Positions 23,643-34,639 are shown, counted from the stretch's first letter. The stretch: DNA of 64,000 nucleotides from Massospora cicadina (GCA_022478985.1 JAKSZP010014446.1:1-64000); one strand, 5' to 3'. The notes: generated by a model not told the origin, from the sequence alone. Made by a program: numbers and translations.

Positions 23643-24902
23643 CATGGAGGCATTAGAAGATCATTACTTGACCACTGGAATGAACAGAAATTAATAGCAG
23701 ACAGGAGAATTTGAGGGCAACTTGCCAAATGTAGAAGGGATTGATCAACCCCCTTCTATAGACATTAGCAGCCCAAGAAATCTACCATTCAATTGGGATG
23801 ACGTCACCTGAAATATTTTGATACCTGATGGTTAAAGTAAATTATAATATTGAAGATGATAAATCCACCGCCAACGACTATGAATTTTGACCCCCTAATA
23901 TACATTCAATGAGGCAAAATAATTTACAATTGCCAATTATGGAGATATTACTGAGCTAACATCGATGAATCCCCCCCTTGGGTTGGGACCATCTAGTACT
24001 AAAAAAAAGAGATATTACTGAGCTAGATTACATATGGAAGTAATTAAACCTTCCATCATAATATCATGAGGAGCGGTAATCAATACTTTTTATAATCATA
24101 CAAAAACTTGATGTGGGGTACCTCAAAGCGGCGCCATCAAAAATTGAAGCTGATTACAATAATAATAAGCTAGATAAAATAAGTGATAACCTGAGGAGGA
24201 ACTGCAGCCCATAATCCAAAAGTGGGGACTGAGCAAAGAGCACCTATACATCCTGGTTCAGGGATAATCACTGCAAGATGGAGCTCATAGATCCAAAAAT
24301 TGAATCAAATGGATGCTATGTTAAAATGGAAGTCAGATGCAGACTTACTTGGGGCTTTTGAAGCCCCTATAATATTTCCAAATCCCACTTCTATTTTTCT
24401 ACCAATTTAAAATTAAATTATCTCTTAAATTTATACAAGAAGTAAAAAACTTTTTTGATTTCACTTTATTAAAACCTTTCAAACAGAATCTCAGTTTGTT
24501 TTTTTATTTCAATTAGCATTTTAAGTGATCTAATCATGAAAAATTAGTTTGGGATTGCAGTTGTAATTCTTTACCCAGTCTGATCTGATCTGGAAGACCA
24601 GGACACTCACCTTATTGGATACCTTGGAATGAGCTGCCAAGTGAGAGATAGTTTATTTTATATGTCCTGAGGTGGCCAACATAGTATAACATGTCATAGA
24701 ATGTCCATAAGAGTTTTACTATGTGGCGCAAATAGTTTCAATAAGAAAACGATGCTACATTGGGTAGCATTAGTAGAAAATTTCCGCAGTGAAGAAAATT
24801 ATGATCCTTCAGAAGATTGTTTAGTGTTAATTTGTGTGGAACAGAAGACTTATGCAGCATGCTGGCCCAAAGTTAAGAGATCTAGGGCCAATAAATTGAC
24901 TT
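23643..24902 (+). repeat. 3' LTR of element A
   Basis: Uninterrupted partner of 7681-9958 apart from a 50-bp retroposon at 23959-24008. Ends are approximate. Confidence 0.7.
23942..24025 (+). mobile_element. About 42-nt retroposon with poly(A) and 17-bp target duplication (copy 1)
   Basis: GAGATATTACTGAGCTA occurs at 23942-23958 and again at 24009-24025. Between them are 42 nt starting ACATCGATGAATCC and ending ATCTAGTACT, followed by eight A. The partner LTR has no insertion at the matching place (7977-7993, GAAGATATGACTGAACC). Long perfect duplication plus A-tail means insertion by LINE machinery. A second copy in reverse orientation is at 60375-60447. Confidence 0.85.
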
Positions 24903-24936
24903 TGATTATAACAAAATAATCTAGATGTCATACTCC
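24903..24936. other. Junction between elements A and C
   Basis: 34 nt of AT-rich sequence with no assignment. Confidence 0.3.
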
Positions 24937-25820
24937 TGTCAAGAGAGCGTTTGTAACTCTCTTGTTCCCCACAAGGTGGTGCGGAATGCACAGCCACACT
25001 ACAAGGGATTTAGTCACTAGTAGAGCAGGGAAAAGTTTACCTCTGAAGGTACCAGAGCATAGGGGACCCAAGGACAGGGTGTAAAACATAGTCTAAACAA
25101 CCAGGTAACAAATAAATGACAAATCTTGAATGGACCCCAAGGTGGAGTCCAATAAAGTGCAGATTGGTCAGGGTGCTTGGGTGCTTGATCTAGAGAGGAC
25201 CAGGGAAGCCATGTGAGAACCAGATTACATTGTTGGTTAAACTAAAGTAAAATGAACTATGGTGCTGTAGACCTCATCCAGGAGGTCCGCGCACAGGTCT
25301 ACCCAAGGGATTATTAAGAAAAGTTTAAAATTAACAGGAGTTCATTGAGCAAATTGACCAACAAAGAAGATTGGCCTTAGGAAAATACTAATAAACACTA
25401 GGGAGAGAATTATAATCCCATGGGAGAGGTACTAAGCCTAAACAAACCAATAAAAGTAAAGTACCATTCTCCACGGGGCTTAAGCTTGAGTAAGTCTGAG
25501 CCCAAGTTCAGGAATGAAGTTGAATCTTTTAAGATTTAAAATATTGTAAATTATTTGAGTTATAATCCTTTTCTCCAAGCAACTGTAACTAACTGTCATT
25601 ATTTACTACAAGTTGTTGCGGTTTAATGCCCTTGATGACTTTCTGGGCTGACCATCACGTGCACCCCCAGTACCAACTTGGGCATATCTTGCTTTTACCC
25701 AGCGTTGGTCCAGGGTATGCTTCAAGTCAAGAAGGCCTGCCAGATTTACCTTTTTAACCTCCTCAACCCAAAATATACTTCTGCAATAAATACATCTTAA
25801 CTGTGTCATGTACCATGACA
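24937..25820 (-). repeat. 3' LTR of element C (884 bp)
   Basis: Collinear with 30068-30901; shared blocks include CTAACTCTC-type start and CCCAGCGTTGG near 25697. In this copy the pol reading frame runs on across the purine tract into the LTR. Confidence 0.8.
25606..25770 (-). other. Coding-like block in U3 of the 3' LTR of C
   Basis: Minus-strand frame LDLKHTLDQRWVKARYAQVG. The same peptide in the same LTR phase occurs in the 5' LTR of C (30720-30880) and the LTR of E (33770-33930). Distance from the LTR start to this block is 77 nt in both E and this copy. In this copy the frame is continuous with the end of pol (25965). Confidence 0.6.
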
Positions 25821-26240
25821 ACCCTCCCGTTCTGTTGGGGCTCCACCTCCCTCCATGGGCTTCATCCAGGGAGAAGTTCTTGTAGGAAGGGTCCAGATTC
25901 ATGGCGGCGATACTTTTTATGATTGGGTCCTTCTGTTTCTGTGAAACGCTCATGGAAAGCCTCAATCAGGGCTTGGGCATGAACCAAATAGTGTGCTGGT
26001 ACCCAACTGCTTTCAGCCGCATCATATCCTTCCAAGACACCAGGTACTCAAGCCTTCTCCTTACACGGTGAGAGACTACATTTTCTCTACTTCCCATTCT
26101 GGTGCCCCATCGATGAGATATGCCTATGGAATCTCCGGTGGGGGACCCTCAAACAACGTAAGCTTATTTCATGAAAGATGGCAAAGATTCAGAATGATGG
26201 GGGAAGTTCCAACTGGTTTGAGTCATGGACCATCCTTCTG
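25821..26240 (-). pseudogene. Chromodomain and C-terminal tail of C integrase
   Basis: Minus-strand pieces PEWEVENVVSHRVRRRLEYL and VSWK, then WVPAHYLVHA in another frame, are the pattern of a chromodomain (EWEVE, aromatic cage, LVxWKGY). It binds methylated histone tails in chromoviruses and guides integration to heterochromatin. It is followed by a tail with IEAFHERFTETEG. Frameshifts separate the parts. Confidence 0.75.
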
Positions 26241-26275
26241 ACAATGTGGTAAGGACCTATCCTCTTTGGTCCCAG

Positions 26276-27255
26276 TTATTTGTATGGCTTCTTGATAGTG
26301 ATATCTCTATTATCAAGAATCATAAGATCCCCTTCCTTGTATGCAGGACCTACCCGTCTCTTACCATCTGCATTCTCCTTATAAGCTTGCATAGCTGCAT
26401 CCAAATTCGTGATAACTACTTTGTATATTTTGTTAATGGTCTTAGCAAACTCCACCACCGCTTCAACTTTAGATCCACAGCTGGGCTCCATGTTAAAGGC
26501 GGGGTTAAACCCATGGTTAGTGAAAAAAGGGGAACAGCTGATCAAAGAATGAAAAGTGTTGTTGTAGCTAAATTGGGCCATAGTAAGGTGAGAAACCCAA
26601 TCTGAATGATCTGCGGCGGTGTACACCATAGGAAAAGTTTTAAGCACTGGTTCACTCGTTCAGTCTTCCCGTCCAATTGGGAATATAGGCAGTTGAATGG
26701 CAGGGGCGAATCTGAAGAGTCTTACACAACTCTTCCCAAAAGACGGAAGTAAACTGAGGTCCCCAGTCACTGATAATCTCTTGTGGAACCCCATGAAGCG
26801 CAAACACATGTGTGACGAAAAACTTAGCCATCTCAGCCGTGGTTATTGTAGTTCTGCAAGGAATAAAGTGGGTGAACTTTATAAAGCGGTCCACCACCAC
26901 CATGATGGCATCATAATTATCAGAAACAGGTAATTCCACAATGAAATCCTCTGATAAGGAGGTTCAGGGCCCCTCAGCCTTTTGGACTGGTAACAACAAA
27001 CCTGCTAACAGTTGATGATTTAGTTTCATTTGGTTGCAGATCAAGCACTTTTTACAATACCTTCCTACCTGAGCAGGCAGGCCCTTCTAATTGTAGGTGC
27101 GTCATATTAACTCCAAGGTCTTTGATTTCCCAGGATGACCAATGGTGTGTTCATCTTGATAGTCCCAGATGATTTTAGACGCAGTGGTCCAGCAGGAACC
27201 CATAGGCGCCCCTGAAACCACACCATTTCATCCTTCACGTGATAACCCCTGATTA
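26276..27255 (-). pseudogene. Integrase of element C
   Basis: First Asp in YDAIMVVVDRFIKFTHFIPC, second in EIISDWGPQFTSVFWEELCK (usual DRG became DWG by one C to T change), then a C-terminal part with MAQFSYNNTFHSLISCSPFF. The zinc-binding part is upstream, frameshifted. Open pieces: 26939-26652 and 26647-26276. Confidence 0.8.
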
Positions 27256-27262
27256 GATCCTC

Positions 27263-28128
27263 TTAATTCAAAACGCTCTTAGCAAGTACCATAGTATATC
27301 TGGCTGATAGTGGCTGAGAAAAAACTAACTTTCTGAACATACTATATTCCTCCGCATTTTCCAGAGGTGCAAGCGCTGGCACATTGGCTGGGGAAGAGGA
27401 AAGTTGAGACATGATTTTATTTGGTGGAATCATCACCTGTGTGTTATAAACTTCTACCTCCTTTAGATCAGGAGCCAAAGAAGGGTTGCGGCATAAAGCA
27501 TCTGCCAAACCATTCTCCTTGCCCTTGGTGAACTTGTAAGAAAAGGAAAATTGGTCAAGGGTCATGCCAACAGGTCTGCCGTGGGGTTGAGACATGAGGG
27601 ACGCGGTAGTACAGCAAGGCACGGTGATCTGTACATACATGGAAAAGGTTGGGAGGAGCCATGCTAGTGGTGACGCCAATAAATCAGCGCCTCCACCACT
27701 GCTAGTAACTCTTTGTCATAAATGGTGTAATTCAACTCAGGAAAAAACATCTTCCTAGAAAAATATCTCACCAGATGCTCTATCCCATCTTCGCCTACTT
27801 GTAACAAGGCAGCCGCTAGGGCGAAGTTGGAGGCATCAGTAGACACAATGAACTCTTTTGAAGGGTCGGCATGGCGAAGGACAGACGTGGACAACAGGGT
27901 GCACTTCACTGCTTGAAAAGCATCCCACAAAATGGGGGACCACTGAAGCACCTTTGCACCGCTAGCCTTATATAAGAGTGCTGCCACCTCAGAAAGATTA
28001 CATGTGAACTTATTGAGGAACGCACATGTACCCAAAAAGCTCCTCAATTCCTTGACTGAGGTGGGGATGGGCCACTCATGAATAGCCTTCTCCTTGTCTG
28101 GAGTTATCATGTGTCCTTGGTCAAACAC
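27263..28128 (-). pseudogene. RNase H and connection of element C
   Basis: Frame 28128-27664 shows FIVSTDASNFALAAALLQVG and YTIYDKELLAVVEALIYWRH, the Asp and Glu motifs of Ty3 RNase H; frame 27679-27263 continues with FSYKFTKGKENGLADALCRN, the last RNase H Asp motif. One frameshift near 27670. Confidence 0.85.
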
Positions 28129-28139
28129 GACGTTGCACA

Positions 28140-28660
28140 GAAAAGTGACCTGGGACTTAAAATTCGTACTTGCTGATCTTTAGCGTGAGGCGGGCTGCTT
28201 TTAACCTCTTCACCACTTGCCAAAGATGCACTGCATGGGACTCATGGTCAGGGGAAAAACCATAATATCGTCCATGTAGGCAACCACGGATACCACTAAT
28301 AAGTCCCCCAACGCTTCATCAATGCGGCGTTGAAAGATAGCAGGGGCATTCTTAAGCCCAAAGGGCATGACCTGAAACTGGAGTATCCTTTTCCTGGTAT
28401 GGAATGCGGTTAACCACTCTTGTCCCTTATTGATCCGAATCTGATTGAATGCATTGAGGAAACCCAGCTTGGAGAAGACCTTAGCCTTCTCCACATAGCG
28501 CGCAATCTGAGAATCTAAAGGGTTGGGATGTAGATCTAGTACAGTGACATTGTTTAGGTTCCCATAATCTACACATGGGCATAGAATACCATCAGACTTC
28601 TCATTAAAGAGAAGTGGGGAGCATATAGGGGAGGTACACTGAAAAATCGCACCTTTGGCT
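28140..28660 (-). pseudogene. Reverse transcriptase of element C
   Basis: Frame 28494-28210 has the palm with VMPFGLKNAPAIFQRRIDEA and the catalytic AYMDDIMVF. Upstream fingers (DYGNLNNVTVLDLHPNP) are in frame after one break. Confidence 0.85.
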
Positions 28661-28754
28661 AACTGCTCTTTTTTTCACACATCTAACGCCTCTTCCTCCC
28701 GTACAGTCAGTGGGTAAATGGGGGAAGAAATCCGCACCAGATCCACAGTGAGTT

Positions 28755-29275
28755 TTAACTCAAAGTCATACTTAGAATGATCAGGTAATGAGTCAGCTGA
28801 TGCTGCATCAAAGGAAGATTCCAACCCCTCCAAAAAGAAGGCAAGGGAACCTCCATGGTGGGCTTCCGCATAGAGGCAAGGCTAAGAGTGTGAAGGTGGG
28901 ACCAGTGGTGCAATTCGCTTTGGGCGTTATCCTCCAACAAAGGAACAACTAATATGCGACCATTCTTTAGTGTTAGGGATAGGGTATTCTCTTTCAGTTT
29001 TGTTCTAACGTCAAAGTTCCGCCACCACTCCAAACCCAAAATGATAGGGTACAAGAGGTTTTTTGATAACTTGGAAGTGATCAGATAAGTGGTACTTGCC
29101 AATCTGATAGTCCATTGTCCCAATGATCTTCATAGTGGGAATACCTTGGGACGCCCCTCCCCTAACCATACCACCTGGCAAGTAACTCATCCCAAGGTAG
29201 TCGGCTAGGCTCTGATCCATAAAGTTTTCAGTAGCGCCAGTATCCACCAGAATAGTGGTGCTGAGTTTCCCCTTA
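28755..29275 (-). pseudogene. Aspartic protease of element C
   Basis: ILVDTGATENFMDQSLADYL holds the intact DTG; the frame shifts near 29100 into PIILGLEWWRNFDV, the conserved end of the protease (ILGLxWL), and then a linker into RT. Confidence 0.85.
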
Positions 29276-30067
29276 AGGGGAGGAAAGGATAGCAGTCAAT
29301 AGAAAATACCCAGAATGTTCTTTATTTATAGCAGACAGCGCCAGGATATCACCAACAAACTCATCATCTGGCATTAACATGTCACTCTAGTAGGTTTTAG
29401 AATCGAAGAATGGAAAGTGATATATGGCCACTCTTACTACTGAGGCCACATATCCCACCATATCTTCATCAGGGGCATAAACATCGTTGTATTGTAAGCG
29501 CAGCTCTTTTTCAACTTCATGAGTGCTGCGAATCATGGAAGAGGTCAAACGGGGATTTTCTGGGGTGATTCCATACATGGGAATAGGTTTCATATCTGAG
29601 CCATGAGAGAGAAGATATTGTTCAGAAGTATATATCAAGTTTCCATTATAAAATGCATTTTAGATGCAAATGACCCTATTCCCATAATAGCAACAGAATA
29701 CCCAACATTATCCAAGGCCAACACCCCCAGGCCCATCTGCGCCGATTTCACTTGAACCTTCTGATTGTGCTGTCAAAGTAAAACCCATTTGTTTAAATTG
29801 AATTTTTAAATTTTGGCGGAAAGTCGGGGAATCATGACTTTCAGACCTAGAAGCATTGGTATCCACCAGGTATGATCACGAAGGGTAGGTACTTTCCAGT
29901 TGGAGGCAGCCAAAATAACTCCAAGATGCTCCAACCTTCAGGAAAAAGAGGAAACAGTGGTGCGGCTGACCACAGCTGAAGCCCACAGCTGGCTCCCACT
30001 GTTTGCACTTTGGAAAAGTCCCACAGAAAAATTTCATGCACATAAGATTAAGCAATTGGTTGCCTAA
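29276..30067 (-). pseudogene. gag remnant / gag-pol linker of element C
   Basis: Frame 29638-29387 is open and acidic (HEVEKELRLQYNDVYAPDED). No capsid or zinc knuckle is recognised. The segment between LTR and protease is too short for a normal Gag. No clear primer site follows the LTR. Confidence 0.45.
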
Positions 30068-30901
30068 TGTAAGGAGAGTGCCTATAACTCTCCTGTTCCC
30101 AAAGTGGTAGTGCTTGTTGCACAGGGCTAATGCCAGGGAACTAGCCATTAGTACAAAAGTACTAAAGCCCAGCAGAAGGTTCTGTAACAATAATACCTTA
30201 AGTAGAAAAGTGCAATCATAATAGAAAATACCAACCAAAAGTGACACAGTGCATAAGAGAAGAAGGGGTAAGCGTCCCAGGTTGGAGGGAACCTGGGCGA
30301 CCCAAAGGTGCACAAGAGGATAAACTAATCATATTCAAAATGGAATGGTTAACATAGCGTGAGGCCTCCTCAAAGGGGTCCGCACACAGGATCATCCAAA
30401 ATAACATAATAGAAAACGGGAAAATGGGGAAAATTTATTAGGAAAGTTGACAAACAAAGAATGTTGGTCAAGGAAATCAAATTAAAACTTTGTTGGGGTA
30501 ATTCAGGATCTGCCAAAGTGGTCTTAAGCTCTGATTCACCAATAGGCAAACACTCTTATCCAAATTGGTAGAATACACTGAAATGGGCTTCACTTGAGTA
30601 ATCAACTGAAATTATATCTGACCCAAACGCATAGTATCATAAATGGAACGGGTCTAAAAACCCCATTCTCAATTACAAAACTGAACCATTTTTTCAAATA
30701 GAATAAATAGTCCGTTTAAACGCCTGGGCTGACAAAAGGTGCTGAGCGTTATGCACAACACTAGTACCAACCTGGGGATATTTGGCTTGTACCCAGCGTT
30801 GGTTTAATGTGTGCTTGAGGTCAGGGAGGTCCTGAAGCTTCACCTTATGGGCCTCCTGCCGCCCAGCCTTATCCTTGGGGTTGGTGCCCACTATCATGTC
30901 A
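30068..30901 (-). repeat. 5' LTR of element C (834 bp)
   Basis: Pair of 24937-25820. Its minus-strand start TGACATGATAG is at 30901 and abuts element E. Confidence 0.8.
30720..30880 (-). other. Coding-like block in U3 of the 5' LTR of C
   Basis: Frame DKAGRQEAHKVKLQDLPDLK followed by HTLNQRWVQAKYPQVG. Compared with E (DKAGRQESKRVKLQDLPDPK), about half of the differing codons in this stretch are synonymous third-base changes (GAC/GAT, GGA/GGG, CGT/CGG, GTC/GTG and others) and the replacements are mostly conservative. Confidence 0.6.
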
Positions 30902-30911
30902 TTCAACCATG

Positions 30912-31500
30912 AAAGTTAGCTAAAGGCACAATTATTCAGCGTACCTCCCTGGTGTGCTCTCCACTTCTCTTTGTGGAATAGTCAGATGGTACCTTACGCC
31001 CATACGTAGAATATGAGAATCTCAACAGTGTCACAATACCAGACTTGTATCCCATCCCACTAATCTCAGTTTGATCGCTATGTGGAAAAGGCAAAAATCC
31101 TCTTTAAACTGGACTGCCTAAATGCGTTCAATACGATCTTAATTAAGAAAGGCCATGAATGGCTAACTGTGTTCTGCACCCAAAAATGAATTTTTAAGTT
31201 TTGAGTTTGCCCTTCGGGCTAAAAACTCCCAAGCCATCTTTCAACGCCATATAGATGCGGCTTTTAGAAACCTGCTGATGTGTGCGCGGTGGCTTACGTG
31301 GACGATATCCTAGTTTTTTCTACTTAATCCTGAGTCTCATGCTATACACTTGTGGAAAGTGGTGGAGAGATTAAGGTAGCCAACCTCACGTTAAAAATCA
31401 CTTAGTGTAAGTTCTTTATGTACCAGATCTCTTTTGGGGCAACGTCATGTTTGATTAAGGCCACATGATAACACCAGACAAGGAGAAGGCAATTTGTGAA
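30912..31500 (+). pseudogene. Reverse transcriptase part of element E
   Basis: PYVEYENLNSVTIPDLYPIP (about 31001-31060), then a palm in several frames with VAYVDDILVFST near 31290-31325, where YVDD replaces YMDD of C. Several stops. Confidence 0.75.
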
Positions 31501-32500
31501 TGGCCTACCCCATTTTCAGTGTAGGAATTAAGGAGTTTTTATGGACGTTTGCGTTCCTTAAGAAATTTGCTCTGAATCTGTCTGAAGTGGCGACGCCCCT
31601 GTATAAGGAGAGTGGGGCAAAAGTGCTCCAGTGGTCCCTAAATTTACAGAATGCCTTCCAAGCGGTAAAGTGCACCCTGTTTTCCACGTCTGTCCTTCGC
31701 CATTTAGACCCCACAAAGGAGTTATGTGGCTTCTGATGCCTCAAACTTCGATATAGAAGCAGCCTTATTACAAGTAGGCGAAGATGGAATAGAGCATCCA
31801 GTGGATATTTTTCCAAGAAGATGTCTCAGCCAGAGTTAAATTACGCCATATATGATAAAGAATTATTAGCAATGGTTGAGGCACTGACTTATTGGCGTCA
31901 TCACTTGCATGGCTCACCCCAACACTTTCTAAATACATACAGATCACCGTGACTTGCTGTACTACCGCGCTCCTCATGCCCTAACCCCACGGCAGACACG
32001 TTGGCATGAGACCCTTGCACACTTTGTGTTTTCCTATAAGTTTACTAAGGGCAAGGAGAATAGTTTGGCGGATGCTTTGAGCTGCAACCCTGCGCTAGCT
32101 TCCGATCCTAAGGAGGTAGAGGTGCATAATACCCATTTAATGATAGCACCAGGTAAGATTATTTTTCAACTTCCCTTTAACTCAGCCCATGGGCCAGCGC
32201 TTGCTCCTCTAGAAAATGCGGAGGAATATGGTATTTTCAGAAAGGTAGTCCTTTCTCAGCCATTATCAGCTTGTTATACTATGGTACTTGCTAAGAGCGC
32301 TTTGAATCAAAAGGACATTACCAGGGGTTACCATGTGAAGGATGAGATAATGTGGTTTCAGGGGTGCCTATGGGTTCCCGCCAGACCACTTCTCCTGGAA
32401 ATCATCTGGGACCATCATGACAGGATCACCGTTGGTCATCCTGGCAAGGTGAAGACTCTGGAGTTTATTCAATGCACTTACATCAGAAGGGGTTAGCTGC
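31500..32500 (+). pseudogene. RNase H and connection of element E
   Basis: SEVATPLYKESGAKVLQWSL, then after breaks a DASN-type motif near 31735 and YDKELLAMVEALTYWRHH near 31850. The open frame 31954-32496 holds FSYKFTKGKENSLADALSCN and the start of the integrase zinc region. Confidence 0.8.
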
Positions 32501-33330
32501 GCAGGTGGCAGGTATTGTAAAGAGTGCCTGGTCTGCAACCAGATAAAACTGACTTGACAGCCACTAACTGGGCGTTGGTACCAGACAAAAAGATGAAAGG
32601 CCTTGGATTTCTTTATTGGTGGACTTTATTGTGGAACATCCTGTATATGATGGCTAAGATGCCATCATGGAAGTGGTGGACCATTTTATGAAGTTCGCCC
32701 GCTTTATTCCCTGCAGAACCACAGTAACCACGGCAGAGATGGCTAGGCTCTTATCAATCAGGTGTTTGCTCTTCACGGGGTCCCCCAAGAAATAATTAGC
32801 AATCGTGGACCCCAGTTTACCTCCATCTTTTTGGGAAGATTTGTGTAAGACTCTCCAGATTCGCCCCTGAAGTTCAACTGCATATCAACCCCAATCAGAT
32901 GAGCAGACTGAACCAGTGAACCAGTTCTCAGAACAGTTCCTGCAGTGTTACACCGCCGCAGATCACTCAGATTGGGTTTCTCATCTCCCCATGGCCCAAT
33001 TCAGTTGCAACAACTCCCAACATGAATCAATTGGTTGTTCCCCCTTCTTTTCCAACTATGTCTTGAATCCCACCTTCAAAATGGAGCTCAGTTGTGGATC
33101 CAAGGTGCAAGCGGTGGTGGACTTTGCCAAATTGATCAAGAAAGTACAACATGGGGTGAGCACAAATTTGATGCGGTCATGCAGGCTTATAAGAAGAACT
33201 CTGATGGTAAGAGATGAGTTGAACCAGCGTACAAGGAATGAGATCTCGTGATGTTTGATGCTAAAAACATCCCAATAAAGTAACAATGAAAAAAGCTGGT
33301 ACCAAAGAGGATTGGCCTTACCATGTTGTC
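32500..33330 (+). pseudogene. Integrase of element E
   Basis: The core is broken by stops. The open frame 32916-33251 holds the region after the core (MAQFSCNNSQHESIGCSPFF), close to C. Confidence 0.75.
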
Positions 33331-33419
33331 AGAAAGGTGGGCCACGACTCATCAGTTAGATCTCACCCCCTTGTTTCAAATCTTTTCAGTCTTCCATAAA
33401 AACAAGCTTACATTGTTTG

Positions 33420-33750
33420 AGGGCCCCCAATCAGAGACTCCTTAGACTTATCTAGTGGATGGGGCGCCTGAGTGGTAAGTAGAGAAGATTGTAGTCTCCT
33501 GTTGGGTAAGAAGAAGACTTGAGTATCTTGTATCCTGGAAGAGATTTGATGCAGCAGAGAACAGTTAGGCACCAGCGTGTGACTGTGCCCATGCCCAAAA
33601 AATCGAAGAATTCCATCAGCGTTTCCATGAGGCTGCAGGATCTAAGTCTAAGCATGCCATCGCTGCCATGAAGTTAGCCCCTGCCCACAAAATCTTTTCC
33701 TTAGGGAATAACCCTTGGAGGGGGTGGAGCCCAAAAAGGAGGAGAGGGTA
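33420..33750 (+). pseudogene. Chromodomain, tail and purine tract of element E
   Basis: VRRRLEYLVSWKRFDAAENS near 33500-33560 is the chromodomain core. IEEFHQRFHEAAGSKSKHAI follows. The purine-rich AAAAAGGAGGAGAGGG (33733-33748) directly precedes the LTR. Confidence 0.7.
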
Positions 33751-33751
33751 A

Positions 33752-34639
33752 TGTCATGTTCACATGACTTTATTGAGGGAACCAACTGCCTAGACAAGGC
33801 TGGACGTCAGGAGTCCAAAAGGGTCAAACTGCAGGACCTTCCTGACCCAAAGTACACCGTAGACCAACGCTGGGCGCAGGCCAGATATGATCAGGTTGGT
33901 CCAGGGGAAGTTCATGATGCCCACCCTGTGTTATGGTGGAAGCACTAAAATGGATTAGTTATCTTCAAAACCAGATGGTTCAGTTCAGCTGCTCGGAGAA
34001 TGGGGGGTTTAAAAATCGTTCAATTTCATCTTTTATAAATTGGGACAGCTCAGCTTAAAATCAATCACTTGAGTTCACTTTATATCTAGAACTATAGTAT
34101 CTGGCTGATGGTGGGGTGCACCGATTGGCTCATTTAGGTTTGAATCCATTTTACCCAATTGACAACTCGCCTCACCTTGTTTAAAGTATGGTTCTTGAGT
34201 CCAACATTTCACATTGATCGTCTTACTTTTGATAAAAATCCTGTTAGTTTATGTTTTATATGTTAACGTGGGTGAACCAGTGCGTGGAACTCATATGGGA
34301 GGTCCTTAACAACATCAGCCATTTTATTTGCACTAAATTAACGATTGCATCTGGTGCACCATGGGACGCCCTAGTTCCCTCCATACACGAGGCACCCAAG
34401 CCCTATAGTTCAGATCACCACTTGAATTCAGACTCCTCTTTGGGGTCCAACCAAGTCTTGTTGTTTAATATTTATTAATACATACTGCATTGAACACCCT
34501 TGCCCTAAGTTACATTAGCTCCAGCACCCTCTGTGGGGCTAAGCTTCCCTTAATACTGACGATTAGTTCCCTGGCGTTGTGGCTGTGCACCATGCACAAT
34601 CTCGCTGAGAACTGGAGATTTATAGAAACTCTCCTGACA
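33752..34639 (+). repeat. 3' LTR of element E (888 bp)
   Basis: Begins TGTCATGTTCACATGAC and ends CTCTCCTGACA, matching both LTRs of C. It carries the coding-like U3 block at about 33770-33930 (DKAGRQESKRVKLQDLPDPK, then DQRWAQARYDQVG). Confidence 0.8.

Larger units (their letters stand above)
7681..24902 (+). mobile_element. Ty3/gypsy LTR retrotransposon A, decayed, with nested insertions
   Basis: Two related long LTRs (7681-9958 including an insertion, and 23643-24902) flank a plus-strand gag-PR-RT-RNaseH-INT order. Pol is interrupted at 13891-21372 by element B: RNaseH lies before B and the integrase zinc-binding region and core lie after it. The primer site is at 9961-9978. Every domain carries stops and frameshifts, so the copy is dead. 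Removing B and the LTR insertion leaves roughly 8.6 kb. LTR ends are approximate because the two copies are diverged. Confidence 0.75.
24937..30901 (-). mobile_element. Ty3/gypsy chromovirus C (minus strand), decayed
   Basis: LTRs at 24937-25820 (3') and 30068-30901 (5') flank, in minus-strand order, a short gag remnant, protease, RT, RNase H, integrase and a chromodomain. LTRs begin TGWCATG and end CTTACA or TTGACA. The gag part is only about 0.8 kb, so it is deleted or very short. No target duplication is seen (ACTCC left, TTCAA right). Element E is the same family in the opposite direction. Confidence 0.85.
30902..34639 (+). mobile_element. Ty3/gypsy chromovirus E, 5'-truncated, same family as C
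   Basis: Begins abruptly inside RT fingers (AKG at about 30918) next to the LTR of C and runs through RNase H, integrase, chromodomain, purine tract and one LTR (33752-34639). 5' LTR, gag and protease are missing. Amino-acid words are shared with C throughout. Confidence 0.8.

Noticed and set aside
25993..26241. Plus-strand frames in element C (also 26225-26605, 26697-26933)
   Set aside because: Opposite strand of the chromodomain and integrase of C, which have recognisable motifs.
30040..30067. Primer-binding site of element C
   Set aside because: The sequence after the LTR does not begin with TGG and matches no shared site.
24932..30906. Target duplication for element C
   Set aside because: ACTCC and TTCAA do not match; not claimed.
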